Shown in pieces: positions 35,491 to 44,035 of a DNA stretch of 64,000 bases. Both the position numbers and the translations under genes were made by a program. The notes beneath the pieces were generated by a model. It saw nothing but the letters and a program-made list of their open reading frames with translations, made no database searches and was not told where the DNA came from. Position 1 is the stretch's first letter; each line of letters starts with the position of its first letter. Origin of the DNA: Bacteroidales bacterium (GTDB lineage Bacteria; Bacteroidota; Bacteroidia; Bacteroidales; Marinilabiliaceae); the NCBI GenBank assembly GCA_024401365.1, contig JAKSLE010000005.1:112903-176902 (forward strand). The letters run 5' to 3'.

Positions 35491-36486
35491 TTATAATATT
35501 CTGACACTTTTATATCGTTTCGTTCGGCGTTCTACATCTACACTAAAAGTATAGGCTAGAACTATCTCGTGACTACCCGAAGTGCGTGTTCTAAAGTCCG
35601 TAACACACAAATCGTAATCATATCCTACGAATAAAGCACTAGAAAGGTTCGCTCCAACTTGAAAAAAAACTGCATCTTGTAGTCTATATCCTACTCCCAC
35701 AGTCACTTTGCTCTTCAAATTTGCTAGAAGGGCGACATCAATCTCAGTTGATGAGAAATCTGTCAACAAGTTAGCTCTCGCCTCAAAACCTAGTGTCGTA
35801 CTCTCTCGTAGTTTACGACCTGCACATAAATCCATCAATGGTCTTCTCTTAATTGTTGCGCCACTATTCATCTCCATTTTAGGAGCTGTTAAGTGCAATA
35901 TAGAGAAGCCCAAATAACTCTTAGATGATTGAAAGAAAGCTCCGAACCCTGCATCAAACGCGGTTGCACTCTCGTCGCTTCCCTGAAGAAGAGGATCTGA
36001 TGACTGATGATAATCATCCTCCAACCCATCCACAGTTGTACTTAAATCGCTAGCGTTGAATGCGGTATTAAGCACCCCAACTCTAAGTCCCAAACCTAAC
36101 ATACCTTTATCTAGCTCTATATGGTAGCTATAGTCGGCTGCTATGTTCATCGTCGTCAGAGCTCCTTCAGCATCGTGAGTCACGATGGCTCCTATGCCAT
36201 GAAAGTTCTTCAAAAACGCTACCTCGCCGTTGACATTCAAGAAAGACGTTTGGGGGGCGCCTTTGATGCCAACCCACTGTTTTCTGAATGCGCCTACGGC
36301 TTGATAGGTTCCTGTACGTCCCGCGCTACCTGGGTTCAAGAGCGACGGAATCGCGGTGCATTGAGACATCGTTATGTCATTTTGCGCCCACAGAACAGTC
36401 CCTGTCATGTTGCAAATTAAAACAAAAAAGAGCAATATTACACTATTTAACGCGCCAAAACGAGCATTTTTTTTTCGGTGTATCAT
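35491..36486 (-). CDS. porP: PorP/SprF family type IX secretion outer-membrane protein
   Basis: This 331-residue beta-barrel protein has a signal peptide ending near VLWAQ (residue 35). A mature start with QCTAIPSLLNPGSAG, then YQAVGAFRKQWVGIKGAP near 65 and a C-terminal YKSVRIL tail, are typical of the PorP/SprF family. In type IX systems these proteins are outer-membrane partners needed for secretion or display. It is the first gene of the porP-gldK-gldL-gldM-gldN operon, 58 bases after topA. No clear -7 element or terminator was seen in that gap, so read-through from topA is possible. Confidence 0.92.
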   Translation of the reverse strand: MIHRKKNARFGALNSVILLFFVLICNMTGTVLWAQNDITMSQCTAIPSLLNPGSAGRTGTYQAVGAFRKQWVGIKGAPQTSFLNVNGEVAFLKNFHGIGAIVTHDAEGALTTMNIAADYSYHIELDKGMLGLGLRVGVLNTAFNASDLSTTVDGLEDDYHQSSDPLLQGSDESATAFDAGFGAFFQSSKSYLGFSILHLTAPKMEMNSGATIKRRPLMDLCAGRKLRESTTLGFEARANLLTDFSSTEIDVALLANLKSKVTVGVGYRLQDAVFFQVGANLSSALFVGYDYDLCVTDFRTRTSGSHEIVLAYTFSVDVERRTKRYKSVRIL

Positions 36487-36544
36487 GTCTCTTGTTTCGT
36501 TTTATCTATAAATCAAGCAGTTAGCTCGATTATATTAATGCTAA

Positions 36545-38971
36545 TTATTTTTTCGCAGTAGAAGAAGATTTCTTCGCAGCACTTGTAGACTTAGTAGTCT
36601 TTTTAGCAGCTTTCTCCTCTGTCTTTTCGGTCTTTGCAGCAGACTTCTTAGTCACAGGAGTTGCTTTAACCTGCTTATTTACGTACTCCATGCACTGCTC
36701 GTACGTCAGCGACTCTGCCTTTACAGTCTTAGGCAAACGAACATTCTCCTTACCATAAGAAATGTAAGGTCCCCAACGGCCGTTAAGCAACTTAAGGTCG
36801 GAATCCTCAGCAAACTCCTTGATAAGTTTCTGTGCATCAGCGACACGCTTGTCCTCGATACGCACGATAGCGGTATCGAGCTCTATAGTATATGGGTCAT
36901 CGACACCCTTTTTAAGGGAGACGAACTTACCATCGTGGCGAACGAACGGTCCAAATTTTCCGACGCCCACTACGACATCCTTGCCCTCGAACTGGCCAAG
37001 ATTTCGGGGGAGCTCAAATAATTTGAGGGCCTCCTCTAATGTTATTGTCTCTATATGCTGATCTTTTCGAAGAGAAGCGAAACGAGGCTTATCCTCCTCA
37101 TCCTCGGCATTACCTATCTGCGCCATTGGTCCGAAACGGCCGACACGCACGATGACAGGTTTACCTGTAGCAGGATCCTCACCAAGAGAGCGCTCGCCTG
37201 TATTTTTAGCAGAATGCTCCATAGTATCCTCCACCACATTATGGAAAGGCTTATAGAACTCATCGATAACCTGCTGCCATACGAGAGAACCTGTTGCTAT
37301 ATCATCGAACTGCTCCTCGACCTTAGCGGTGAAGTCGTAGCTGACAATATTTGCGAAATGGTCGATAAGGAAGTCGTTCACCAACATACCTATATCTGTA
37401 GGGAACAACTTACTCTTCTCTGCGCCATATATTTCGGTCTTCTTCTGGGTAGAGATCTTATTTTTAGCCAGAGTAATCAATGTATACTCACGCTTTTCGC
37501 CATCTCGATTCTCACGGACAACGTATCCACGCTGCTGGATAGTAGAGATAGTAGGAGCATAAGTAGAAGGTCTACCGATGCCGAGCTCCTCCAACTTACG
37601 TACGAGAGTAGCCTCGTTATAGCGAGGAGGATGCTGTTGCCAACGCTCACGGCTAGCCATATCCACCAAATCAAGGGACTGACCAACAGTTACAGATGGG
37701 AGTTTAGCCACCTGGCTCTCCTCATCCTCATCATCAGAGCTCTCCATATAGACTTTCATGAAGCCATCGAACAAGAGGACCTCTGCTGTAGAGGTAAAAT
37801 ACTCCGATGCTGTAGCATCGATTCTAATATTTGTACGCTCGAACTTAGCGTCCTGCATCTGAGATGCCACGGCGCGCTGCCAGATAAGCTGGTACAAACG
37901 TTGCTCGTCGTTCTCCACGTCAGGGAGCGACTTTTTACTTATATAAGTAGGGCGGATAGCCTCGTGAGCCTCCTGAGCGCCCTTAGACTTTGTCTTATAT
38001 TGGCGAACCTTGAGATAATTCTCACCAAGTTCATTAGTTACGTAATCAGAGATCTGGTGAATAGCTGCGGCAGCCAAGTTCACAGAATCGGTACGCATAT
38101 AAGTAATATAACCAGCCTCGTACAAACGCTGTGCCACGCTCATGGTACGAGATACCGAGAATCCCAATTTACGGCTAGCCTCCTGCTGGAGTGTAGAAGT
38201 TGTAAAAGGAGGAGCAGGTGTACGGGTAGTAGGCTTTGTCTCTACAGCATTTATAGAAAACGACTTACCAATACACTGTTGCAAGAAATTATCTGCCTCG
38301 GACTGAGTAGCGAAACGCTTATTCAGTTCAGCCTTCAACGCTGATTTTGTTCCTGCGAGGCAGAAATCAGCCACTGTATGATAGCTAGAAGCCGACTGGA
38401 AAGAGAATATTTCGCGTTCGCGCTCCACCAAAACACGGAGAGCAACGCTTTGTACGCGTCCTGCGGAGAGGGCCGGCTTGATTTTGCGCCATAGAACAGG
38501 CGAAAGTTCGAAACCCACGAGGCGGTCGAGTACTCGGCGAGCCTGCTGGGCATCCACCAAGTTCATATCTATTGTACGAGGAGCCTTTATAGCCTCAGTG
38601 ATAGCCGTCTTAGTAATTTCGTGGAATACGATACGTTTTGTAGTCTTGACATCGAGACCCAGCACCTCTGCCAAGTGCCAAGAAATAGCCTCACCCTCGC
38701 GGTCCTCATCGGATGCGAGCCATACGGCGTTGGCGCTCTTTGCAAGTTTCTTGAGTTCCGATACTACGGTATGTTTATCAGCAGGGATCTCGTACTGAGG
38801 GGCATAGCCATGTTCGATATCGATACCCTGATTAGACTTTTTCAAGTCACGGATATGGCCGAAGCTAGACTTCACTACGAAGCCCTTACCGAGAAATCCC
38901 TCAATAGTCTTAGCCTTAGCAGGGGACTCCACGATCACGAGATCATATATATCAGTAGTTTTCTTTGCCAT
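36545..38971 (-). CDS. topA: DNA topoisomerase I
   Basis: This 808-residue type IA topoisomerase relaxes negatively supercoiled DNA. Its Toprim domain opens VIVESPAKAKTIEGFLG near residue 12 and has DEDREGEAISWHLA near 90. The catalytic Tyr is in YITYMRTDSVNL near 295. C-terminal topoisomerase repeats (for example RFGPMAQIGN near 600, KFGPFVRHDGK near 660 and RWGPYISYGK near 725) replace the zinc fingers of E. coli. The tail is a Lys/Ala/Ser/Thr-rich extension (about 760-808), common in Bacteroidota. Confidence 0.97.
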   Translation of the reverse strand: MAKKTTDIYDLVIVESPAKAKTIEGFLGKGFVVKSSFGHIRDLKKSNQGIDIEHGYAPQYEIPADKHTVVSELKKLAKSANAVWLASDEDREGEAISWHLAEVLGLDVKTTKRIVFHEITKTAITEAIKAPRTIDMNLVDAQQARRVLDRLVGFELSPVLWRKIKPALSAGRVQSVALRVLVEREREIFSFQSASSYHTVADFCLAGTKSALKAELNKRFATQSEADNFLQQCIGKSFSINAVETKPTTRTPAPPFTTSTLQQEASRKLGFSVSRTMSVAQRLYEAGYITYMRTDSVNLAAAAIHQISDYVTNELGENYLKVRQYKTKSKGAQEAHEAIRPTYISKKSLPDVENDEQRLYQLIWQRAVASQMQDAKFERTNIRIDATASEYFTSTAEVLLFDGFMKVYMESSDDEDEESQVAKLPSVTVGQSLDLVDMASRERWQQHPPRYNEATLVRKLEELGIGRPSTYAPTISTIQQRGYVVRENRDGEKREYTLITLAKNKISTQKKTEIYGAEKSKLFPTDIGMLVNDFLIDHFANIVSYDFTAKVEEQFDDIATGSLVWQQVIDEFYKPFHNVVEDTMEHSAKNTGERSLGEDPATGKPVIVRVGRFGPMAQIGNAEDEEDKPRFASLRKDQHIETITLEEALKLFELPRNLGQFEGKDVVVGVGKFGPFVRHDGKFVSLKKGVDDPYTIELDTAIVRIEDKRVADAQKLIKEFAEDSDLKLLNGRWGPYISYGKENVRLPKTVKAESLTYEQCMEYVNKQVKATPVTKKSAAKTEKTEEKAAKKTTKSTSAAKKSSSTAKK

Positions 38972-39061
38972 CTATTATAAGGAGGTCTATGTGTTCCTCC
39001 GAATTAAGTTTTTATTAGTAACGAGACGAAAAAGTCTCAAAACCGTGCATAGTAAGCGGTG

Positions 39062-39069
39062 CAAAGTTA
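39062..39069 (-). promoter_or_regulatory. -7 element of topA
   Basis: TAACTTTG on the minus strand (complement CAAAGTTA) lies about 90 bases before the topA ATG. A small GAGAC/GTCTC hairpin follows in the predicted leader. Confidence 0.6.
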
Positions 39070-39085
39070 GATAATATTTTTATAT

Positions 39086-40312
39086 CTATTCCACCTCTTT
39101 AGTTATATTCTCCAATTCATCGTCGTACAAGAAGTCGTTATAAGGGAATCTCTGGACATGAATTTTCTTCACCTCGGTGTAGACAACGCGCCTTAATTCC
39201 TCGAAATTAGTCTTCTCGCGAGCAGATATAAATACGCACTGAGCGCCCTTTGCCATCCAGGTAGCCTTCAAATCATCAAGAGAGTAATTCTCACGTTTTT
39301 TAGGTGTCAGATCATCTTCATCCTGAGGTTGATAAGAGAAGGCATCCACCTTATTAAATATGATAATGGTAGGTTTGTCGCGATCATCCAGGTCGTGGAT
39401 TGTACGATTAACCACCTCTATCTGCTGTTCGAAAGCTGGATGAGAGATATCCACGACATGCAAGAGGAGGTCGGCCTCCCGCACCTCATCGAGGGTAGAT
39501 TTGAAGCTCTCCACCAGGTTGTGAGGCAGTTTACGGATAAAACCTACGGTATCAGCCATAAGGAAAGGGAGGTTGCCTATGACCACTTTACGCACGGTAG
39601 TATCCAATGTTGCGAACAACTTATTCTCGGCGAACACATTTGTTTTAGAGATAGCGTTCATGAGAGTAGACTTACCCACGTTGGTATAACCCACCAAAGC
39701 CACGCGCACCATTTTACCACGATTCTGACGTTGGGTATTCATTTGGCGGTCGATATGCTTCAGTTCCTCCTTGAGGGCAGAAATTTTATCGAGGACTATA
39801 CGTTTATCCGTTTCGATCTGTTTTTCACCTGTACCACGCATACCGATACCACCCTTCTGGCGGTCGAGGTGGGTCCACATTCTAGCGAGGCGAGGGAGGA
39901 GGTACTGGTATTGGGCCAGTTCCACCTGTGTTTTAGCGTGAGCTGTACGAGCTCGACTAGCGAATATATCGAGGATAAGAGACGTACGGTCGAGCACCTC
40001 GCAATGAAGAGTCTGTTCGAGATTCTTCTGTTGAGAAGGTGTGAGTTCGTCGTCCACAATAATAATCTCTATCTCATTCTCCTCGAGATACAATCGTATA
40101 TCCTCGAGGCGACCAGTACCCACGTAAGTTCGTGAATCTGGCGTCTGCATGTTCTGTGTAAAACGTGCGACTGCCTGAACACCGGCGGTTTCGGCGAGAA
40201 ACGCCAACTCGTCCAAGTAGTCATTAACCTGCTGAGCTGTCACGTCTGGTGTTTTCACTGCGACCAGGACAGCTTTTTCCATTTCCTCTACTGTTTCTTC
40301 CTTTTTTGTCAT
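39086..40312 (-). CDS. hflX: Ribosome-associated GTPase HflX
   Basis: This 408-residue GTPase splits stalled ribosomes. The N-terminal HflX domain has DSRTYVGTGRLEDIR near 53, and the glycine-rich segment GIGMRGTGEKQIETDKR near 155 precedes the G domain. That carries GYTNVGKSTLMNAI near 205, DTVGFIRKLPHNLVESFKSTL near 255 and NKVD near 318. The ATG at 40312 is chosen over an in-frame TTG one codon upstream because it overlaps the preceding gene's TGA as TGATG, suggesting translational coupling. Confidence 0.96.
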   Translation of the reverse strand: MTKKEETVEEMEKAVLVAVKTPDVTAQQVNDYLDELAFLAETAGVQAVARFTQNMQTPDSRTYVGTGRLEDIRLYLEENEIEIIIVDDELTPSQQKNLEQTLHCEVLDRTSLILDIFASRARTAHAKTQVELAQYQYLLPRLARMWTHLDRQKGGIGMRGTGEKQIETDKRIVLDKISALKEELKHIDRQMNTQRQNRGKMVRVALVGYTNVGKSTLMNAISKTNVFAENKLFATLDTTVRKVVIGNLPFLMADTVGFIRKLPHNLVESFKSTLDEVREADLLLHVVDISHPAFEQQIEVVNRTIHDLDDRDKPTIIIFNKVDAFSYQPQDEDDLTPKKRENYSLDDLKATWMAKGAQCVFISAREKTNFEELRRVVYTEVKKIHVQRFPYNDFLYDDELENITKEVE

Positions 40313-40782
40313 CAATACTCAATTTTATCTGCCTTATCTCTCCAACGGTTAAAAGATTCGATAGCCTCATTACCCAAGAGATGCGTCTCTGGGATTGTGC
40401 GGTTACCTATACCCTTTTCAATCTCCTTATATATAAAGCTATCATCAAAATCTATATCAGCTGCGTCCTTTTGGGTATTACCATAATATATATGTTTGAT
40501 ACGAGCCCAATAGATTGCTCCCAAGCACATAGGGCAAGGTTCGCACGATGTATATATTTCGCACCCCTGGAGGTCGAACGTATTAAGATTCTTAGTTGCC
40601 TCGCGAATAGCAGACACCTCGGCGTGGGCTGTAGGGTCGTTATTAGCTGTAACACGGTTTACGCCACGGCCTACCACCACGCCATCCTTGACGATAACTG
40701 CGCCGAAAGGGCCGCCACCGTTATCGACATTTTCTATAGCGAGAGCGATAGCCTCGCGCATATATTTCTTAGACTTATCCAT
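40312..40782 (-). CDS. guaD: Guanine deaminase-like nucleoside/nucleobase deaminase
   Basis: The product is 156 residues from MDKSKKYMREAI; an earlier frame extension starts upstream of the likely promoter. Cytidine-deaminase-fold zinc motifs are present: TAHAEVSAI near residue 51 (His and catalytic Glu) and CEPCPMCLGAIYWAR near 81. The DDSFIYKEI segment and the RTIPE...RWRDKADKIEY ending resemble the Bacillus GuaD type more than tRNA adenosine deaminase TadA. It probably converts guanine to xanthine, although TadA-like function cannot be excluded. Its stop overlaps the hflX start by one base. A near-consensus -7 (TAACTTGC, complement 40807-40814) supports this start. Confidence 0.82.
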   Translation of the reverse strand: MDKSKKYMREAIALAIENVDNGGGPFGAVIVKDGVVVGRGVNRVTANNDPTAHAEVSAIREATKNLNTFDLQGCEIYTSCEPCPMCLGAIYWARIKHIYYGNTQKDAADIDFDDSFIYKEIEKGIGNRTIPETHLLGNEAIESFNRWRDKADKIEY

Positions 40783-40859
40783 AAAATACGACGAATAAAA
40801 GCGATTGCAAGTTAGGAACAATCCCCGAATAAACAATAAATACCCTTCCTATATACAGT

Positions 40860-40909
40860 TTTTGCCCTCGTAGAAGATCGTCGGGAGACGAAAATCTGCG
40901 AGGGCAAAA
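40860..40909 (-). terminator. Terminator of yceD-rpmF
   Basis: An 11-base perfect stem TTTTGCCCTCG/CGAGGGCAAAA (40860-40870 and 40899-40909) encloses a second short stem. On the minus strand it follows rpmF by about 60 bases. A small TGAAAC/GTTTCA repeat lies between. Confidence 0.8.
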
Positions 40910-40969
40910 CCGTTGCACGAAACTGAAACGTATGTTTCAACCGGCAACACTAAGGAACTGGGGTAAAAA

Positions 40970-41152
40970 TTACTCAGCGTCCTTCTCGATAGCCAACTTG
41001 CCGCGGTAGTAACCACACTCACCACATACAGTGTGCAACTTGATTGTTGCGCCACAGTTCTGGCAAACACCAAGAGTAGGTGCTACTGCCTTGTAGTGTG
41101 TACGACGCTTTGCGGTACGTGTCTTCGAATGGTTTCGTTTAGGATGTGCCAT
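40970..41152 (-). CDS. rpmF: 50S ribosomal protein L32
   Basis: This 60-residue ribosomal protein begins MAHPKRNHSKTRTAKRRTHY and has the zinc-binding cysteines CQNC near residue 30 and CGEC near 43, so it is the zinc-containing (C+) form. It follows the YceD gene by 65 bases, the conserved order in many bacteria. Confidence 0.97.
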   Translation of the reverse strand: MAHPKRNHSKTRTAKRRTHYKAVAPTLGVCQNCGATIKLHTVCGECGYYRGKLAIEKDAE

Positions 41153-41217
41153 TTCGCAATTAAACTTAAAATGTTATTATTCTATTTATATAATGCTCTT
41201 GCGAGTCGTTATATCTA

Positions 41218-41769
41218 TTATTTTTTGTCCATCAAATCCTTGAGGGCTGCCCAACGAGGGTCGATGGCGTCTTCGTCATTAGCGGCATTGTTATCTTCGT
41301 CCACCATATACTCGTTTACTTTAGCGAGCATCTCAGGGTTACAAGTTGGGTTACCATTTTCGTCCTCTGGGTGTTCCATACGGATAGGAAGAGTAACAGC
41401 TATGAACTCGTAAATCCACTGAGCGACGTTGATGACCTCATCAGCTTCATCTATCATGTACAACTCCTCGGAAAGTTCCTCGTAGTGGTCGCCGAATTTA
41501 ACAACCAAGTCACCTTCGGCATCCTCTATAGGATAATCGAACTCATCGAGGCATACATCGCAGACTGCGCGGATGGTACCATTAATGTCGAAATGCAACT
41601 GGAGCATCTGTTCGGTCTTATGGATATCGAGGTTAGCTATGAGATTGCCACCCAATATAAGATCGCCCTCAATAGAATCAAAAAACTCCTGATTCACAGT
41701 GAATTGAAGTTTATGATCGCCATTTTCGAGGCTCTTATAAGCTATATCATAAGTACTTAATGCGCTCAT
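41218..41769 (-). CDS. yceD: YceD family (DUF177) large-subunit rRNA accumulation protein
   Basis: The product is 183 residues from MSALSTYDIAY. A longer frame would begin upstream of the -7 element TACCTTTG (complement 41791-41798), so it is rejected. The middle holds the DUF177 pattern: AVCDVCLDEFDYPIE near 90 with its Cys-x-x-Cys, then GDLVVKFG. The end holds the short EDAIDPRWAALKDL motif found in most YceD proteins just before L32. It affects 23S rRNA accumulation and is co-transcribed with rpmF. Confidence 0.88.
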   Translation of the reverse strand: MSALSTYDIAYKSLENGDHKLQFTVNQEFFDSIEGDLILGGNLIANLDIHKTEQMLQLHFDINGTIRAVCDVCLDEFDYPIEDAEGDLVVKFGDHYEELSEELYMIDEADEVINVAQWIYEFIAVTLPIRMEHPEDENGNPTCNPEMLAKVNEYMVDEDNNAANDEDAIDPRWAALKDLMDKK

Positions 41770-41790
41770 TAATTGCACTTTTTCGGGTTG

Positions 41791-41798
41791 CAAAGGTA
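41791..41798 (-). promoter_or_regulatory. -7 element of yceD-rpmF
   Basis: TACCTTTG on the minus strand (complement CAAAGGTA), 22 bases before the yceD ATG. This supports the shorter start. Confidence 0.65.
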
Positions 41799-41960
41799 AG
41801 GATTTTTTGAATAATATGGTATTTGTCGGGTTAAAAAAGTTCAAAAAAGAGATACGAGGCATTCGTTGAAGGAATCATGCATTTGGGATAAATACATTTC
41901 CCATGATTTAAATAAAGGAGCTGTATGTTGAAAAAAAATCAAAATAAACGTCACTCTCAA

Positions 41961-41968
41961 TATCTTTG
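41961..41968 (+). promoter_or_regulatory. -7 element of the lipoprotein/DUF4249/TonB-receptor operon
   Basis: TATCTTTG lies 28 bases before the ATG at 41997. A frame starting at 41925 would begin upstream of this promoter, so the later start is preferred. The rest of 41770-41996 is AT-rich and shows no gene. Confidence 0.65.
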
Positions 41969-41996
41969 CACTGTCAAAAAAACAAACAAAACCAAA

Positions 41997-43046
41997 ATGA
42001 AACGATACACGTTATTTATTTGCATTCTATTTTCCTTGTATTCGTGCAAGGAAGAAGAAGGGAGGCATGAAGAAGAGATTCGGATAGAATTCGAAAAAGA
42101 GCAATTAAAAGAGACGCCTCCGACATTTGACCCTGTTGGCGTATGGGAGATTTACATGGAAAAATACATTGTAGGCATTTCCCAGACGCAAAATATGCTA
42201 GAAAGCATAGAAAATGGGAAGAACAAGCACCTCTACTACCAATTGTTTGAAGACCATACATATATAAGATGTATGGTAGAGGATGTTGACAGCGTGAATA
42301 CGGAAGTCGCAACCGAGAGAGGCAGATGGCAACAAGCGGGCGACATTGTAAGGCTCACCTCAGAAAGTAATGAACAGACAGACTATAAGGTTGGCGAAGC
42401 AAGAGACTATCGCAACATTACCGAATACTGTGCTGAGTTTTTCACCCCATACAAAAACAAGACGTTATTCAACCATGTATGGTTAACGAGGCTCATTAAC
42501 AGCTTTGAAGTCAGGTCAGAAGCTACGTCATACTTCTCTTTCCCGTTCAAAAGGCTTGACATAGTATCGTTACGATATTTACAATGGAAGAACACCCTAT
42601 GGTGCATTTCCCCAGATGGGAATCTGGATGTATATACACTATCGCACAGGAGTGGGTACCATGAAGAAGACAGCAAATATATTGCCAACAAGATGTTAGT
42701 GCTACATAATCACGGCACTCTAAAGATAGATCAATATGAGGGGTGCGACAGTGTAGAGATATACATTGAAGATTATGAGATAGTAAAAAAAGGGATTATA
42801 CATCCCCGTGCCACTTATTACCCTGAGGCAACAGAAGAAGAGTGGTTCCCATACCTTTTGCCAGGGCGTCATAGATATCCGATAGAATACGGTTCAAAAT
42901 ACGCCTGCATTTTCAGAGACGATGAAAACCTGAGTCCTATAACACTTGAGTATGAGACGAAATGGAATTGGGATTTAGAACATGGGCGCTTCTATGAGGT
43001 ACCATCAACATTTGATTTCTCGGAGTATACACATTATGCATATTAA
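41997..43046 (+). CDS. Lipoprotein of unknown function, first gene of a TonB-receptor operon
   Basis: The product is 349 residues with a signal peptide and SLYSC lipobox (Cys near residue 17), followed by a run of Glu and Arg. I recognise no domain. The first third (GVWEIYMEKY and onward) could be lipocalin-like, and the rest is rich in aromatic and beta-strand sequence. It lies only 2 bases before a DUF4249 gene, which itself overlaps a TonB-dependent receptor, so it is probably a surface accessory for uptake of an unknown ligand. Confidence 0.72.
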   Translation: MKRYTLFICILFSLYSCKEEEGRHEEEIRIEFEKEQLKETPPTFDPVGVWEIYMEKYIVGISQTQNMLESIENGKNKHLYYQLFEDHTYIRCMVEDVDSVNTEVATERGRWQQAGDIVRLTSESNEQTDYKVGEARDYRNITEYCAEFFTPYKNKTLFNHVWLTRLINSFEVRSEATSYFSFPFKRLDIVSLRYLQWKNTLWCISPDGNLDVYTLSHRSGYHEEDSKYIANKMLVLHNHGTLKIDQYEGCDSVEIYIEDYEIVKKGIIHPRATYYPEATEEEWFPYLLPGRHRYPIEYGSKYACIFRDDENLSPITLEYETKWNWDLEHGRFYEVPSTFDFSEYTHYAY

Positions 43047-43048
43047 AC

Positions 43049-44035
43049 ATGAGGAATAAGATACTTTATACACTATTAACGTCTGCTATATTCACGGCAT
43101 GTGTAGAAGACTTTGACATAGTAATGGACAACAACAATGACTATGTCTGCATAGATGCAATAATTACGAATGCTGATACCATACAAGGGGTATATATTCG
43201 AAAAACAGCCAAAGTTGACGGGAATGCAAAAAATACTACACACGAATTTATCAGCACCGCCAGAATCACATTAACAGACAACAGTACTGGGCAAGAATAC
43301 CTATACAACTCACCAGGCAAAGAATACAAGAGAGGAGATACGACAGGAAGAGAAGATATCCCTGGCATCTATTGGGAAGACTATAGAGAAACCATTTTTG
43401 GCAAAGACGCCTATGTATTGACAGGATTCAAGCCGGAACCTGGCAGGAGTTATACTATGAATATAGAAGTTAACGGCAAGAGATACACCTCGACGCAATA
43501 CTTACATAAAGACCCCTTAGTAGAAGGGATAACCTTCAGGCCATACAAGGCGTCAGAAAGCGGCTTAGTATCGGACGAATACGACGCATACAATCCGACG
43601 TTGCATATAGGAGACAGTGAACCCGACATGGACAACTATTACATCTTCATAGGCAATGTCTACGCGTGGGATCGAGAACTCACCAGGACCGGCAATACAA
43701 GTTACCAGATACCCATTACGCCAATAAGCGAGCAAGACTTCAAGCCAGGAATCAACGCAATAGATGTCAATGAGACTATGGGTATAGAAGCGCATAGCAA
43801 AGGTTCAGGCATAGAATATGGTCAAGGCTACACATACTCATTATGGTCGGTCAGCAAAGAAAACTATAAATACCTATGCGCTATAAAAGACCATATGACG
43901 ACAGACGGTGGAGTTTACACGCCATATTTAGATACCCCTCCAACCAACTTCTCTGGGGAGCATGTAATGGGGCAATTCATGGCAATAAATGAAACACATT
44001 ATAAAGGTGTAGTTACATATAGAAACATAGACTAA
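43049..44035 (+). CDS. DUF4249 family lipoprotein
   Basis: The product is 328 residues with a signal peptide ending at a lipobox (FTAC, Cys near residue 18). The mature part starts VEDFDI and has YVCIDAIITNAD, VRIT-type strands, PGRSYTMNIEVNGKRYTS near 132 and a short repeated beta pattern matching the Bacteroidota DUF4249 family. These lipoproteins are nearly always encoded just before or after a TonB-dependent receptor and are thought to cap it. Here the stop and the receptor start overlap by one base (TAATG). Confidence 0.83.
   Translation: MRNKILYTLLTSAIFTACVEDFDIVMDNNNDYVCIDAIITNADTIQGVYIRKTAKVDGNAKNTTHEFISTARITLTDNSTGQEYLYNSPGKEYKRGDTTGREDIPGIYWEDYRETIFGKDAYVLTGFKPEPGRSYTMNIEVNGKRYTSTQYLHKDPLVEGITFRPYKASESGLVSDEYDAYNPTLHIGDSEPDMDNYYIFIGNVYAWDRELTRTGNTSYQIPITPISEQDFKPGINAIDVNETMGIEAHSKGSGIEYGQGYTYSLWSVSKENYKYLCAIKDHMTTDGGVYTPYLDTPPTNFSGEHVMGQFMAINETHYKGVVTYRNID

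Noticed and set aside
37055-38344. Long open frame on the plus strand (about 430 codons)
   Set aside because: It is exactly antisense to topA, whose product has all catalytic motifs. The antisense translation has no recognisable domain and no promoter.
39329-40135. Long open frame on the plus strand inside hflX
   Set aside because: Antisense to the GTPase core of hflX; high His and Leu content typical of shadow frames.
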